DNA of 64,000 bases from Anaspis maculata (Eukaryota; Arthropoda; Insecta; Coleoptera; Scraptiidae): positions 98,486,836 to 98,550,835 of the forward strand of contig OX421962.1 in the NCBI GenBank assembly GCA_949128115.1, written 5' to 3'. A program made the position numbers and the translations under genes. Below the pieces are notes generated by a model. It did no database searches. It saw only the letters and a list, made by a program, of their open reading frames with translations, and was not told where the DNA came from. Numbering within the stretch: position 1 is the stretch's first letter; every line of letters starts with the position of its first letter. Shown in pieces: positions 35,735 to 47,117 of this stretch.

Positions 35735-36106
35735 ATGCCACATCGCACGGCAGCTCGAAATCATTGTTTTGAATCCCAATTTGAATAGGTCCAATTTTGA
35801 GTAACTTCTTGGCAAGGGTCGGGCTCTGTTCAACTAATATGGCCAACAATATTAACCCCAAGACCTTGGACAGTCTGGGATTCCTTTAAGAAAGCCAGAC
35901 AATTCACACACCCCCAAAGAAAGGAATCCAAGGGAGTTGGAATGCAGAAATATGACGGCCTGTAATTGGGAATTCAAGCAAAAATTCCACACAAAACACG
36001 GAAATTGCCGTACAAAAAAATCAAGTTTGATTATTAATCTGCACAATTTGCAATCGTTTCTTCTTTTGGCATAATGAATTGTTGAACTTAACTGAACAAG
36101 GATAAA
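35735..36106. other. No gene recognised
   Basis: Unassigned spacer between the hairpin pair and the next foldback. Confidence 0.4.
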
Positions 36107-37693
36107 GGTGGACTCCCATATGCCAATATTCGGACATTAGTCCGGGCGCTAAGAGCCAAAATCGGGATGAACCTTGCAAATGGTGATGAAAGCATGAGAT
36201 TTGGTATACGTACTCAGAATGAGCCCCTCTTTCAGATAAGAGGTGGAGCCACGCCGAATTTTCACCGGAAGGGGTCTCGGGGGGGCTCCTGGAAGTTCAA
36301 GGTGCTGGGACTCCCACTAAACGGCTTATCAGTTCGTTTTAATAATTAAAATGGAAACATATGAATATATTGTAAACATTGACGGTGTTTATCGCCTTGT
36401 TCCGGGAGTTTTCCATCATGAGAAAAAATAGGTTCTTCAGCAGATCTCAAAAATTGATTTTATTCTATTTCCACCTACAAAGAATTGAGAAGGAGATGTG
36501 CAACACGTTGATTCCCACAAATTCGTATCCTCTGAATTCGTTCGTGGAGTCAAAATTTTTATGGTGTATCTTCTTGAAGAGGGGCATTCCAAAGAGTGAG
36601 CTATTTTCAACACTAAGTTCAAACAGAATTTTTCAATGTTCTGAATCGAAATTACTGAATTCCTCCCAGGAAAACATACCCTAAACCGTTCTTTGGAAGT
36701 ACCGCGTGCGATTGAACGTGGAGTAAGTCGTGAAACACCATCAGAATTCCTCTTCTGTGATGCTGCGCTTCACTCTCGACCGGGGCAATTAGGTTCCTAC
36801 ACAGCATGCGCGGAGTGTATACACGTTATTTCAATATTATGACACAATTTCAATCATGAAAAATTTGACTGAACCGAGAAAATACTCTGCATCGTGTATA
36901 CACTCCGCGCATGCTGTGTATGAATCTATTTGCCCCGGTCGAGAGTGGAGCGCAGCATCACAGAAGAAAAATTCTGATGGCGTTTCAAGACTTACTCCAC
37001 GTTCAATCGCACGCGGTACTTCCAAAAAACGGTTCAGGGTATGTTTTCCTGGGAAGAATTCAGTAATTTCGATTCAGAACATTGAAAAAATTCTGTTTGA
37101 ACTTAGTGTTGAAAATAGCTCACTCTTTGGAATGCCCCTCTTCAAGAAGATACACCATAAAAATTTTGACTCCACGAACGAATTCAGAGGATACGAATTT
37201 GTGGGAATCAACGTGTTACACACCTCTTTATCAATTCTTTGTAGGTAAAAATGAAATAAAATCAATTTTTGTGATCTGCCGAAGAACTTATTTTTTTTTC
37301 ATAATGGAAAACTCCCGGCACAAGGCTATAAACGCCGTCAATGTTTACAATATATTCAAAAGTTTTCTTTTCAATTATTAAAACGAACCGATGAGCCGTT
37401 TAGTGGGAGTCCCAGCACCTTGAACTTTCAGGAGCCCCCCGAGCCCCCTTTCGGTGAAAATTCGGCATGGCTCCACCTCTTATCTGGAAGAGGGGCTCAT
37501 TCTGAGTACGTGTACCGAATTTCATGCTTTCATCACCATTTGCAAGGTTCATTCACCTAGTGCCCCCACTACATAAAATGCGGAATTTCTTTTCAAAGTT
37601 CTCATAATATTAGCCAATCAAACCCCTCAAATTCAAAATTTGTCATACAAAATTGCATTTTCTGTCCGAATATTTGCATCTGGGAATCCAGCC
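36107..37693. mobile_element. Large foldback element, 1.59 kb
   Basis: The left end GGTGGACTCCCATA-(3)-CAATATTCGGAC pairs with the right end GTCCGAATATTTGCATCTGGG-AATCCAGCC. Arms of about 730-780 bp follow. Anchors: GGTGCTGGGACTCCCACTAA near 36300 is mirrored near 37405-37424; ACAAATTCGTATCCTCTGAA near 36517 is mirrored near 37188; GAGTGTATACACG near 36813 is mirrored near 36895. The axis is near 36880. Open frames on both arms mirror each other and have no family similarity. Confidence 0.9.
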
Positions 37694-39157
37694 CAAACAA
37701 CGTTGACACATGACAGTTGGTGTGTGGGAAACCAGGTTACATATTTTAAAAACTAAATTACATATATGACTAGTTATAAAGTCCCCTGATGTGTTTGGAT
37801 GCTCAAATTATCGAAAGGCATATACTTAGGGAAACACATCTGGTCACACGGAGGTCCCCGGGAACGGAGGAGGGATTTTTATTGCTTTGTCGCCGCCGGA
37901 GTACTCATGGTGTTGGTGGATATATGCGGGGCGCGTTCGCTGTTTCTTTTTTGTGTGAACTGGTGGTCGGAGGGTTAGACGCAGGGGTTAGGAACCATGA
38001 GAGACGCGTGGAGAAATCAAAGAACCACCCATGCTCGAGAGTCGAGGGTCGTGGACCGGACAGCCTCCTGAAGACATGTGTGCGTTTCCGTGGTGCTGAT
38101 GCGTGTGTTTTTATAGGTAAATATGATAATTTTTGCTGTATTTTTAATTACTTGTGTATTCGCTTGTTTTTTTTCAACACTACTTGGTTTTAGTTGCCTA
38201 TTTACTGTCGAGTTAATATTAAAGTACGTCTTTCTCATTACGTTAAACATGCGTTCAGAAGCTCCCTTGTTTCCATTTGTCACTTTAAAGACACGCACGC
38301 CGCCCTATTGTTTGAACCAATTAAGAACGGGGGTTTATTGAGTTGAATTTGTCTGTTTGAATTTTAGGTCATTACTTTTATGATCAGATCAGAAATGTTG
38401 TGTATAATTTGATTTTCATGTGCTCACTTGATTAAAATTTTTGTGCGTCAAAATTTTGCCTGTACGTCATTATTTGCACTATTTTACTGTTCCTTTTTTT
38501 TGTGCAATCACTACGAGTCCATTTTTAAAACGTAATGTGATTGAATAATGTCCCTGTGTTTTGTACAATGATTCAATCTGTCATGTCATTGATGTAATTG
38601 GTGTGTTAATTTCTATGTCAAGGTTGCTGCCCTCCATTTATTGAGACTTTCAATAATTTCACATGCTATCTTATAAATAATATTCACTGAGATTTTGCTA
38701 TGATGCTTGTGTATGCAAGGACCTTGGTGCATTTATTCATATCTTCCTAAATACTGTGAAACTCGTATTTCGCGTCAACACCCGCTTCCGCTTAACCTAA
38801 CTTGACTGTTTCCAATGTTTTGTTCTTGCACATGATGTGGCATTGGGTTCTACCGTCCAAGCAGGTTGTACGGTACTTTTGTTAGGGTGTCATGTTATTT
38901 GATTTTGCTCTGTTTGTTATGAGATGATTTGATGTCACCTGTCAGGGAATGGACCGGGTCTGCCATAGCGGATATGTTTGATTGGTTGCAGCTTAGTCGC
39001 TTGCGACTCGCGTAACGAGGCACATGTCAGCTTTTGTGGGTTGAGTTCTCTTACAGGGTCCTCGGACACGGGATACGCAAATACCTAACACCATCATTTT
39101 GTATTATTCTGTAGTTATATTGTAGTGTTTTGTCTAAGTATGTCCTGTCTACTAATG
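37694..39157. other. No gene; T-rich sequence
   Basis: From about 38100 the plus strand becomes strongly T-rich. This appears to be the upstream part of the T-rich repeat annotated at 39380-39860. A 134-codon frame at 37789-38193 has no recognised motif and runs into this low-complexity sequence. Confidence 0.4.
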
Positions 39158-39159
39158 TA

Positions 39160-39341
39160 CCGTATGTTCGTTAAAATCATGAATTGGGACAGGCTGTGAA
39201 GTTTGAAACGTATGTCCAAGATGAATTCCATGACGACGGCTCATCATGTTGACATCGAATTTGAGTGATTATTGATAAATTCACGACATACGTTCTTCCT
39301 TTCATAGCCTGCCCTAATTCATGATTTTAACGAACATACGG
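39160..39341. mobile_element. MITE with TA flanks, ends CCGTATGTTCGTTAAAATCA
   Basis: The first 20 bases from 39160 are exactly reverse-complemented at the right end (39322-39341). The match continues through CATGAATT and GG-CAGGCT. TA lies just outside both ends (39158-39159, 39342-39343), which fits a Tc1/mariner-mobilised MITE. 182 bp, non-coding. Confidence 0.8.
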
Positions 39342-39379
39342 TATTTTCGGTTTGGGTTTTTGAGTGTCTGTGAGTGTAC

Positions 39380-39860
39380 TAAATTTGTTTGATTTTGCTT
39401 GCCACTAATACAAAAAGTAGCAGTGAGCTTTTTGTCACTTGCCGAACATTTTTGAGAGTCCTTTGTTTCGGGCAATACTCAGAGGTTTCTTTGCCGGGTT
39501 CTTCTACTGAGTGCCTTTTTCCCGAAACCGTCACTCTCCCGCCTTTTACTGGAGAGTTTGACATTTTGTTGTGCTGTTCCAAACTTATTATGGTATTGTT
39601 TTTTATGTTCTCTTATGCCATTGTAGTTGTTCATTTTGTGTCATTTTCCTTGATCTGTCAGTCATATGTTAGTTTTGAGAAAAAAACCAGAAAAGAATGA
39701 TTTTGCACTTATTTTGCTTTGAGTAAATGAAACTTCCTCTGCAATGAGCGTGTTTCATTGAACTCCACCTTCTTCCCCCTAGGGTCGTTTTACTTCTAAA
39801 CAGAAGTGAGCACAACGAAGGGTTAACACGATCATAGACAGGCCAAACAAATGTAATACT
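39380..39860 (+). repeat. T-rich dispersed repeat, copy 1
   Basis: Shares an ordered set of blocks with copies at 53440-53950 and 60110-60610: GGTTTCTTTG, TTCT-CTGAGTGCC, CCGTCACTCTCC, a GACAGTTTGACAT-like block, TTCATTTTGTGTCA and a GTCAGT block. All three are in the same orientation. The 3' end has an ACGATCATAGAC block (ACGACAATCATAGCC in copy 2). Possibly LTRs or the 3' part of one retroelement family, but no coding part was seen. Confidence 0.55.
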
Positions 39861-39944
39861 CAGGGGTGGAGGGAGGGAAGCGTACCATCACAGGTGTTAT
39901 AGTTATTTCGACAGAAGTTCTATGTTGCAAAAAATCACCCCTTG

Positions 39945-40642
39945 CAGGACCGGCAACAATAGTGGTGCTGAAGTGCTCGAGCACCACACGTAACCCGAAG
40001 AGGTGGTGTTGAGCACCACATGTTGAAAATGCAGAAATTGAAATTAGCACCATAGCACTCCCATTCACCAATTTCGAGAATTTTTGTTTTATTTATATAT
40101 TATTATCCCCATAATGCCCAGAATGAAGTAGCCAACGGCCTATGGGAGTCCAAAAGACACTAAAAGACCTCTATATTATTTTTCTGCGAAAGCTTAATAT
40201 TAACCAAGATACAACTCTTCAAAATTTCATTTTTTCATTGGTTTTTCATGGTTAATTCATAAACGGGTCGAAGTATTCGGCTGAAATTTGCCAAAGACTT
40301 GTTTAGAATGATTCCCTACTTATTGGCATTTACCTAAATCCAACCAGTAGTAAAACAGATTAAAATTAAAATTCAAAAAATTCGAATGCCGAAAAAATTA
40401 TGTATAGGGGCCTCTAATTTCTTCCGGGCTATCTCCCATAGGCGTTTGGCTACTTTATTTTGGGACAGCCTGTATAGTATATTTTATTTAAATATGACGT
40501 GCGCCTTATAATAATTTTTTTTTAATTTCATTGTAGAACTTAAAAAAAAAATCGCCTGCGACGCTGATACCACCCCCCAGTTCTTTTTCTGAAATATTCA
40601 ACAGTCAGCACCACACGTTCAAATCCAAAGTTGCCGGCCCTG
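39945..40642. mobile_element. Non-autonomous hAT-type element with 8-bp target duplication
   Basis: A perfect 8-bp duplication ACCCCTTG flanks the element (39937-39944 and 40643-40650). The ends are CAGGACCGGCAAC and the complement of CAGGGCCGGCAAC. An 8-bp TSD with CAGGG-type termini is the hAT signature. Subterminal AGCACCACA motifs occur several times near both ends. No transposase was recognised. A second inverted-repeat element appears nested inside (40100-40480). Confidence 0.85.
40100..40480. mobile_element. Inverted-repeat element nested in the hAT element
   Basis: Left: CCCAGAATGAAGTAGCCAAC, then GGCCTATGGGAG. The right side carries the complement (CTCCCATAGGCG, then TTGGCTACTTTATTTTGGG). 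Arms of about 50-60 bp enclose about 270 bp. The right outer end reads GGGACAGCCTGTATA. Since it sits between the hAT termini, it inserted after, or forms part of, the hAT element. Confidence 0.6.
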
Positions 40643-42835
40643 ACCCCTTGTGTAAAATGTTGCTCTGACTTTGGTTGGATCAGTGCTATTAGACAAGCAA
40701 CAGGTCCAAAAGTAACCGCAGCAAAATCAGAAATAAATTCCATGTAAAACTGTAAATGAGAGCAAGAAATGGGCAAATGACCTCGAGAAGGTACCAAGGA
40801 GGTATTCTATTGGATTGGCTATGCAGTGTACAGAGGCATTGATGGCGTTTTCAACAGAATGACAATAGAAAAAGGTAAATTTCAACTTTTTTTCCAACAC
40901 AACAGGAACAAGAGTATCGGCTTCGTGGTACTGCTATACCGCCACCTTCTCGAGTCGTCGTGGTATACTTACTACCGAACGGGCAGAGATGAACCGAGGC
41001 GAAACGACCCCGCAAGCGATATTTTCAACCCTTACACTCTGGCATTCCGTTCGTCTTTAATTCAAGCGGCAAGAGAGGGAGCATAGCCTTTGGCGAAAGG
41101 ATAGTTTAAAGATTCATGATAAATTTCAAGCTTCGCGCAGCCATTCCGCAGTCCTTGCCAATTAAATTGAAATTAAGAAAAGAGAGCAATGCACGCCGGG
41201 TGTCAGGCAGCCGAACGCAGTACAAAGCCCGAGAGTTCATTAGCGACAATCAAGGCAAATTGTTTGCAAGAGAGCAGTGATAATTAACTTGGCTAAAAAT
41301 TTGGTGGAAGCAGCTCAGCTGAGCCGTCCTCGCCGTGTATATATTTATTATTAATGTTTAATTAATTTTGAGTTCGCCAATGCTGCTACTTTCCTAAAAG
41401 CATCATCATCAAGAAGAAACAAGGTGAAACGAACATCATCAAACCCTTGTGATGGTTGTTGTTTTTAGCTCGCGCGCTCGACGACGTGCGCCTGCTTGTT
41501 GACAATGTTGTTTTGTATTATATGGCGCTGTTGCAGGATTGTATTTTAGTTAGCAGGATGGGGCGAAGAAACTTCGCTAATTTATGTACTGTGCATACAC
41601 CAGTTCTCGGGTTGTTGAATTCCGAACCGCGAATGTATACCGTTATACTTATTATTATAGGTGAGATGTTTACCACGCGTTTAATTTAAATTCAAATTTA
41701 AGGTGCGGTAAAGCAGCCATCATACACTTCGCACTTTTCAAGTTGTTGCAAGAAACTTCCCAAGTTACCGCGCACAAAATTCAAATTTCGCAGAATTTAG
41801 GACCCGAATAGAATACGTGATTCGCTCTGTACCTCCACTATGATATTACGAAAAGAGAAGAAAAAAAATACAAAGCATGTTTTATTCAAATCAGCCAAGA
41901 ACTTCGAATAAGTAGCTCGCAACTTATAAATAATTACGGCTTTTATCCTTATGTGACCTGCTTAAGTAACTTATTGCGGTGCTTGGAGCTGGTCTGGCGG
42001 ATGCGACGAGGCAAAAAATTTATTTGCAACATCCCCCGGCGTGTTCGAAAGGAAAGACAACGCGTTGTTGGAGTAAATGCGTACCCCATTACGTCGCAGG
42101 ATCGCGCAAGAGAAAAATTCCATTTAAATGGAACAAATCGTTTACATCCATTAGGAAACGGCTCCATTTATCTTCCGCGCGCGAAATCAAACGGGACGCT
42201 AATAGATCCTTTGTGTTTGGAGATACAGTTTCATTAGGCGGAGCACAAAGACCTTAATTCTGGCCTAATTAAGATGTGATATACACACGAAAACTCACAT
42301 GGTGTGTGCGTATGTCAATTTAGCTACCGCTTAGTTATGGAAATTTAGTCGCATGAGGACGTTTATCTCTACCTGAGGCTCTTCTCTGAATCGGCAGTAG
42401 CTCTCTAAAACAAGGAGTATATTCTGTATATTGACGAGTTCATAGTCATACGTTCATTCTCCAATTCGTATCGTAGGGCTGTAGGTCTTTGTCGATCGCG
42501 CAAACTTCGTTTTAGCTCAACTGTGGTATTCATTCATTCTATTACGTAGTTCATAAGGTAGGTAATCATTGCGAATTAAACTGTGGTCAAAAGTATTCAC
42601 ATGATGTTTGACTAGTCAGGCTGAGGTGTTGTTTACTAGTGGGGAGTTAGGATTATGAGCAAGCGGAGCCCCTGCCAGATCTTCAAAGTGGAGGGCGACC
42701 AACGAATTTGCGTGGCAAGGGACGGAAGGAAGTTTACCACAGATATTTGGACAAACTCATTCCAATTTGTATTACTGTGTCTCTTTTTCATTCTTCCTTT
42801 GAGGAGGATGAAGTTCGTTTCTTCTTGAAGAAGAT
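40643..42835. other. No gene recognised
   Basis: Unassigned. Open frames at 40826-41086 and 41953-42257 (plus) lack motifs. Confidence 0.4.
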
Positions 42836-43196
42836 TTCGTCGACGTAATCAACTGTTTTTTTTGTTGGACGGGAGCTTTTTGAAGAGTATGTCTATGACT
42901 ACGTTCCATGTAAATGGGCTCAGTACAGCTCCTTGTGGGCTTAGCTTTCTCACTGCCTCGTATCTTATCTTGAGTTCGACCGTTCTGTCTCCAAGGTAGT
43001 TCTGCATCAGTTTGACGAGTCGGGTGAGATGTCTAAAGTTTATCGTATCTGCCAGCGTAATCATCAGTATATCTTCGGAGTGTTGATGACACAGTCGGTT
43101 ACGGTCAGGACATGGTGGTTTTGTAACACCCGTCAATCTTTTAGGGGTGGTCATGTTCAATGATAGTAATATACTTAGTTCCACCGCTCGGCACAC
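42836..43196 (-). pseudogene. LINE reverse-transcriptase fragment (R1/Jockey-like)
   Basis: A 115-codon minus-strand frame (43196 to 42852, stop at 42849). Residues 86-103 read SPQGAVLSPFTWNVVIDI, the conserved RT block 'G-PQG-VLSPLLWN-V-D' of non-LTR elements. Residues 48-75 resemble the preceding block (LADTINFRHLTRLVKLM). Just past the stop, in another frame at 42836-42847, Tyr-Val-Asp-Glu stands where the catalytic Y-A-D-D box would be. Loss of the leading Gly, the altered box and the frameshift mark it as dead. Only this patch of RT is preserved; endonuclease and ORF1 were not found. Confidence 0.65.
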
Positions 43197-43693
43197 GAAT
43201 GTAACACTTGGGGGTGTTTAGGAGGAATATTCATCTCCAGTTTGTTTGAGTAGGTTGAAATAATCATAGAGGGTTGGATCTTATCGGCGACTTGCTTTAT
43301 AAATTTACCGCTAAGCACCATTATGTACCACCCGGGCCAAATAAGATACGTATTTACGTGGAGGATTATCGTGGTGCTTCTGTATGGAGAAAAGGTGCGT
43401 CCTTCGATGTCTGGGAAGGCCTTGAAACTAATTTTGATTGCGTTATCGCTGCCACTACCGCGACTTTGATTTACTAATGTTTACGGTTGCGGCCAAAATA
43501 AAGTGGACGACAATATCAACAAGTTGGCTTGCTGTCATGCGACGTTCAAGCTAGAATCCTGAAGAATCTGTCAACTGTCGCTCACTTTAAAAAGTCCGTA
43601 ACGGTACGAGGGTGGTTTTTGGTAGACGTACTCTATGATTTCTTTGAATAGAGGCGTGTAAGATCATGGGTCCGTGTCCAAGCAACCATACGA
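43197..43693. other. No gene recognised
   Basis: May be more decayed LINE sequence upstream of the RT fragment, but no motif could be read. Confidence 0.35.
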
Positions 43694-43701
43694 CATGTAG
43701 T

Positions 43702-44546
43702 CAGGGCTGGGCAAAATACTTCGAAAAATGTATTTAATTACAAAATACAAAATACACGATCCAAGATAGTCGAAATACAAAATACAAACTACTTCTTAAA
43801 ATGTCTTCGAAATACAAAATACAAAATACGTATTTTGGAAAACTAAGAAATTACAAAATACAAAATACAACCTGGAGTATTCCAAATACAAAATACAAAA
43901 TACATTCTTATTGCGTATTCCAACCATTTTATTGGAAAAACCGTAAAATGCTAGTATTTCAATGGAAACACTTCATTGATTCAGTCGCAACAATAAGTAA
44001 ATTATTATGAACTATGAAAAGACAAATAAAATAAGCATAAAGTGAAGAGAACTTCATACTCAAACCTATTCCTAACTTCATTCATCAATTCTTCAAAATA
44101 ACAAATGTTGATTTCCTTTGGGGACAACCAGCTTTTCGAAAATATTGTTCGACATCCGACACGGAACCTCTCGTGGCTGACAGTAGGATGCACTTACCAG
44201 TAAAACGTAGAAGATGCAATCGAACTCATTATCGATCCCAGATAGTGTGCAAAAGTAAGAAATGTCAATGGGGTGAATAAAGTATTACCAGAACAATTTT
44301 GGCCCGAACAGAGAAAAGAGCATGGGAAACAAATGTATTTTGTATTTTGTATTTTGAAAATCAAAATACTTTTCCGAAAAATGTATTTAAAATACAAAAT
44401 ACAAAATACTAGCTGCCTGAACTATTTCAAAATACAAAATACAAATACTTCTCAATCAAATGTATTTAAATACAAAATACAAAATACCTGAATGTATTTC
44501 AAATACGTATTTCAAATACTTGTATTTGGAATACCGCCCAGCCCTG
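43702..44546. mobile_element. hAT element with 8-bp target duplication and ATTTTGTATT subterminal repeats
   Basis: A perfect 8-bp duplication CATGTAGT is found at 43694-43701 and 44547-44554. The ends are CAGGGCTGGGC and its exact complement. Inside both ends lie many copies of AAAATACAAAATAC (complement GTATTTTGTATTTT), about a dozen on the left (43738-43905) and about as many on the right (44330-44520). These are probable transposase-binding subterminal repeats. A decayed hAT dimerisation-domain fragment sits in the middle, so this is a deletion derivative of an autonomous copy. Confidence 0.9.
44005..44193 (-). pseudogene. Decayed hAT transposase C-terminal (dimerisation) domain
   Basis: The minus-strand frame reads VSHERFRVGCRTIFSKSWLS, then PKEINICYFEE. 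It parallels the hATC pattern 'S-ERVFS-AG-I-S--R-RLSP--V--L-FL--N' found at the C terminus of hAT transposases. The Arg before LS is Trp here, and the protein is only ~62 codons. A GT sits just upstream (TGGTAAGTGCATCC), which could be an intron junction or an internal deletion. Position inside an element with hAT termini strongly supports the call. Confidence 0.55.
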
Positions 44547-44554
44547 CATGTAGT

Positions 44555-45673
44555 GCAATCTTTCTGAATTATGTGTATTAATTATGTAATTTCAAGTCAA
44601 AGACATTTGGTGAAATCAACGAACAGCTCAATATATCGTAAAACTTGAGGGATTCTCTTGATGAAGGCATCTTGTAGAAATGAAGTAATATAAAAAATCT
44701 ATCTCAACACGTAAATTGTACATGTATATTTTGCAACGCGTTTCGGCTTCACAAATTGGGGTAAAGGGCCATCTTCAAAGCAATAAATGTGAAAAATTAG
44801 TGTTTGTCAAAGTCAAAGTGAATAAATGTATAATAATAACAATTGAAACAAAGTTGGTTAGAGACAAGGTATGAATTATCTTGGTTTAGAGTTGTCAAGA
44901 ACTTTGAAATTTTTGTAGGAGGATGAAAAGAAGGGAGTAACAATGAGAGTTGTAATGGATGTGGTCGTGTGAACAAAGATCAGGGAATTTTGAATCGAAC
45001 TTTTTTATTTCTAGCTCCTCAAGATAGTTTCCTAAAATTTTATTGTCTGTGGTACCTATGTAATTTTTTTTAAAGGGTTAGAGGTCGCAGGTTTTCTTTG
45101 ATTCCCAATTTGGATAATTATTTCATTGATTTAAATTAACATGTAGACAAAAGACCCTACTTGTTGAGATGGTCATCCCACTAAAGAAGTCTTGAAAAAA
45201 AGAAATGAAAACGATCCGCCGGGGTATACTCCCAGCCTTTCGCGCACTCATTTACACTGTAATTAGAGAATAATTTATTGTATGCTGGCTTGATTTATTC
45301 TCTTTGATCCGTCCACATATGCACAGGGACGTTTCGCGCGTAAATTTTTAGTATTTAATCTCACGATCTCCGGTCTTACATTTTGGTTTTATGAAGCGGG
45401 TCTTTTTGGTCCCATTATTCGGTTAGATTGTCTATTCCACTTCTCACTGGAAAAATTTGGAGTTCTGAGCAAAGTTAGATAATTCGTAAATAACCGGCTG
45501 ATCACTGACTGTCGCGATTCTTTTTTGATTCTCCACCAACTTGAAGCCTCCCGGGCTCTTCGCGTGATTTGTTCTTTACCAATCCCAGCGACTGGTTACT
45601 CCGCTGAACATGTGGGAACGTCCTGCCTCCTTAGTTCAGTCAAACTAGCCCAAAATGGCGGCCAATCGTGCAA
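44555..45673. other. No gene; contains a hammerhead-like motif at 44731-44790
   Basis: Otherwise unassigned. On the minus strand a readable stretch (45085-44905) could be the tail of a retroelement ORF, but no domain was recognised. Confidence 0.4.
44731..44790 (-). ncRNA. Degenerate hammerhead-ribozyme-like motif (Penelope type)
   Basis: Read on the minus strand: ATTGCTTTGAAGATGGCC, an unpaired stretch, then GCCGAAACGCGTTGCAAAA. The core UGAAGA (C3 is U here) is followed by GGC...GCC, which can form helix II. Next come GAAA and a self-complementary ACGCGU that can serve as a short helix III. The flanks UUGC / GCAA can form helix I. Helix II has a long loop and an extra U, so activity is doubtful. 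The GAAGATG...CCGAAACGCGTTG pattern recurs in Penelope-like element terminal repeats. Confidence 0.35.
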
Positions 45674-47086
45674 TTAATAATAGGCTTCCAATTTTTCCAG
45701 GAATGTGTAGAGGGTAGTCCCGATAAAGTCCCTTAGATTTTAGGCGCTGCGGGGGGGGGGGGGGGGATGACAAATGTCACTTTTATCAGTTTTCGCCGTT
45801 TATCTCTGAAACGGTGCATGGCACAGAAATTTTATACCAATCTAAATTGGAGTGTGTCCACGTTTTGTCTAAGTGTTACCGATTTCGGGATATGAGTCGT
45901 TGAATATGAATTTTTTTCCAAAAAGTGGTAGCTGTTCAAGTATCTCGTCAAGCTTCCTCTTTTAACTCAATACTCAATAACTTCCGGGATAACTCCGAAA
46001 TAATTCCACAGAAAACTTGTGGGAAACAAAGTTGTAGTTAGACCAAAAAATCCCCTTCAAAAATATTTAGTTATGTTGGCTTATCTCTATCCGGTGAATG
46101 GTTGAAGCGTTTTAAAGATTAGGAGTACGTTTCAACCTCGGTTTCAACATTTTGCTGGTTATGCTCGTCACGTGAGTAACAGTCAAAATTGATATTTTGT
46201 TCTTCTTGTCCACTTGATCATTTTCTTTGCCTGATAACGTAGCTTCACGGTGAGCCCAAACTTTCGCCCGTAGACTGGATCAGGTATGAGCTATGTTTCT
46301 ACTGGTTACATGAAAACTGCACACAATTTGACGATAAGTGCCGGAAATGAACAGAAGATGAGAAATCAAAATAAAAAAAGAAAGGAAAAGGCAAAAGAAA
46401 ATGGAAAGAAAAACAAACGGAGGAGAATTAGACGTGGCTATTGAGACTAGCCCTGAAACTATGGCCATCTTAACCGAATAGCAAGGGAGAGATGGCCAGT
46501 GACTTTTTTCTTGAATTTTTTATAAAATCGTTCTCACGTTCGCAAGGAATATAGAAAAGTGGTCAAAGTTTTCACCCATGTTCACCTTTATCTCAAGTTT
46601 TGTGGAACTTCGCAAAAATATATCCTTTCCAAAACTATGACCAATTGCTCCGAACTTACCCTATATATTTTCGAGGGAAATTGTTCGCCATACAACTTTC
46701 TCAGCTACAAGTTTTCTATAAAATTAGTTGGAAGTTATCGAGCATTGAGTTGTTAGAAGTAAAAGCTTGACGATATACTTGAAGACTGCCATTTTTTTGA
46801 GAAATTTTCATATTCAACGGCTCATATCTCAAAATCGATGACACAGGTGAAACATGAATACACCATATTGAAGGGAATTTCATCAGCTTTAATTGAGATT
46901 GGTGTGAAATTTCAGTGCAACGCACCGTTTTCAAGATAAACAGCGAAAACTGATAAAAGTGACATTTGTCACCCCTCCCCCCCCCCTTCCCCCCGCAGCG
47001 CCCAAAATCTCAAGGACTTTATCAGGCGTTGTTCAGGGAACTACCCTCTACACATTCCTGGAAAAATTGGGAGCCTATGATTAATA
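45674..47086. mobile_element. Large foldback element, 1.41 kb, with G-run/C-run subtermini
   Basis: The left end ATTAATAATAGGCTTCCAAT is mirrored at 47065-47086. Inside come GTGTAGAGGGTAGT, AAAGTCCCTTAGATTTT and GCGCTGC, followed by a 16-G run (45751-45766). The right side has the complement, including C-runs interrupted by TT (46976-46995). Further in, ATGACAAATGTCACTTTTATCAG and GAAACGGTGCAT are mirrored. The middle (about 46100-46550) is more diverged. A third, partial copy of its end is at 48985-49073. Confidence 0.85.
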
Positions 47087-47117
47087 GGTCGCCGAGTAAC
47101 AGGGGTATACAAATGTA

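Noticed and set aside
36379..37265. Similar peptides encoded on both strands (ESKFLWCIFLKRG...)
   Set aside because: They are mirror images of each other because the region is a foldback palindrome. No protein family was recognised.
37789..38193. A 134-codon plus-strand frame
   Set aside because: It has no motif, runs into T-rich low-complexity sequence and ends in a hydrophobic poly-Phe stretch explained by T-richness.
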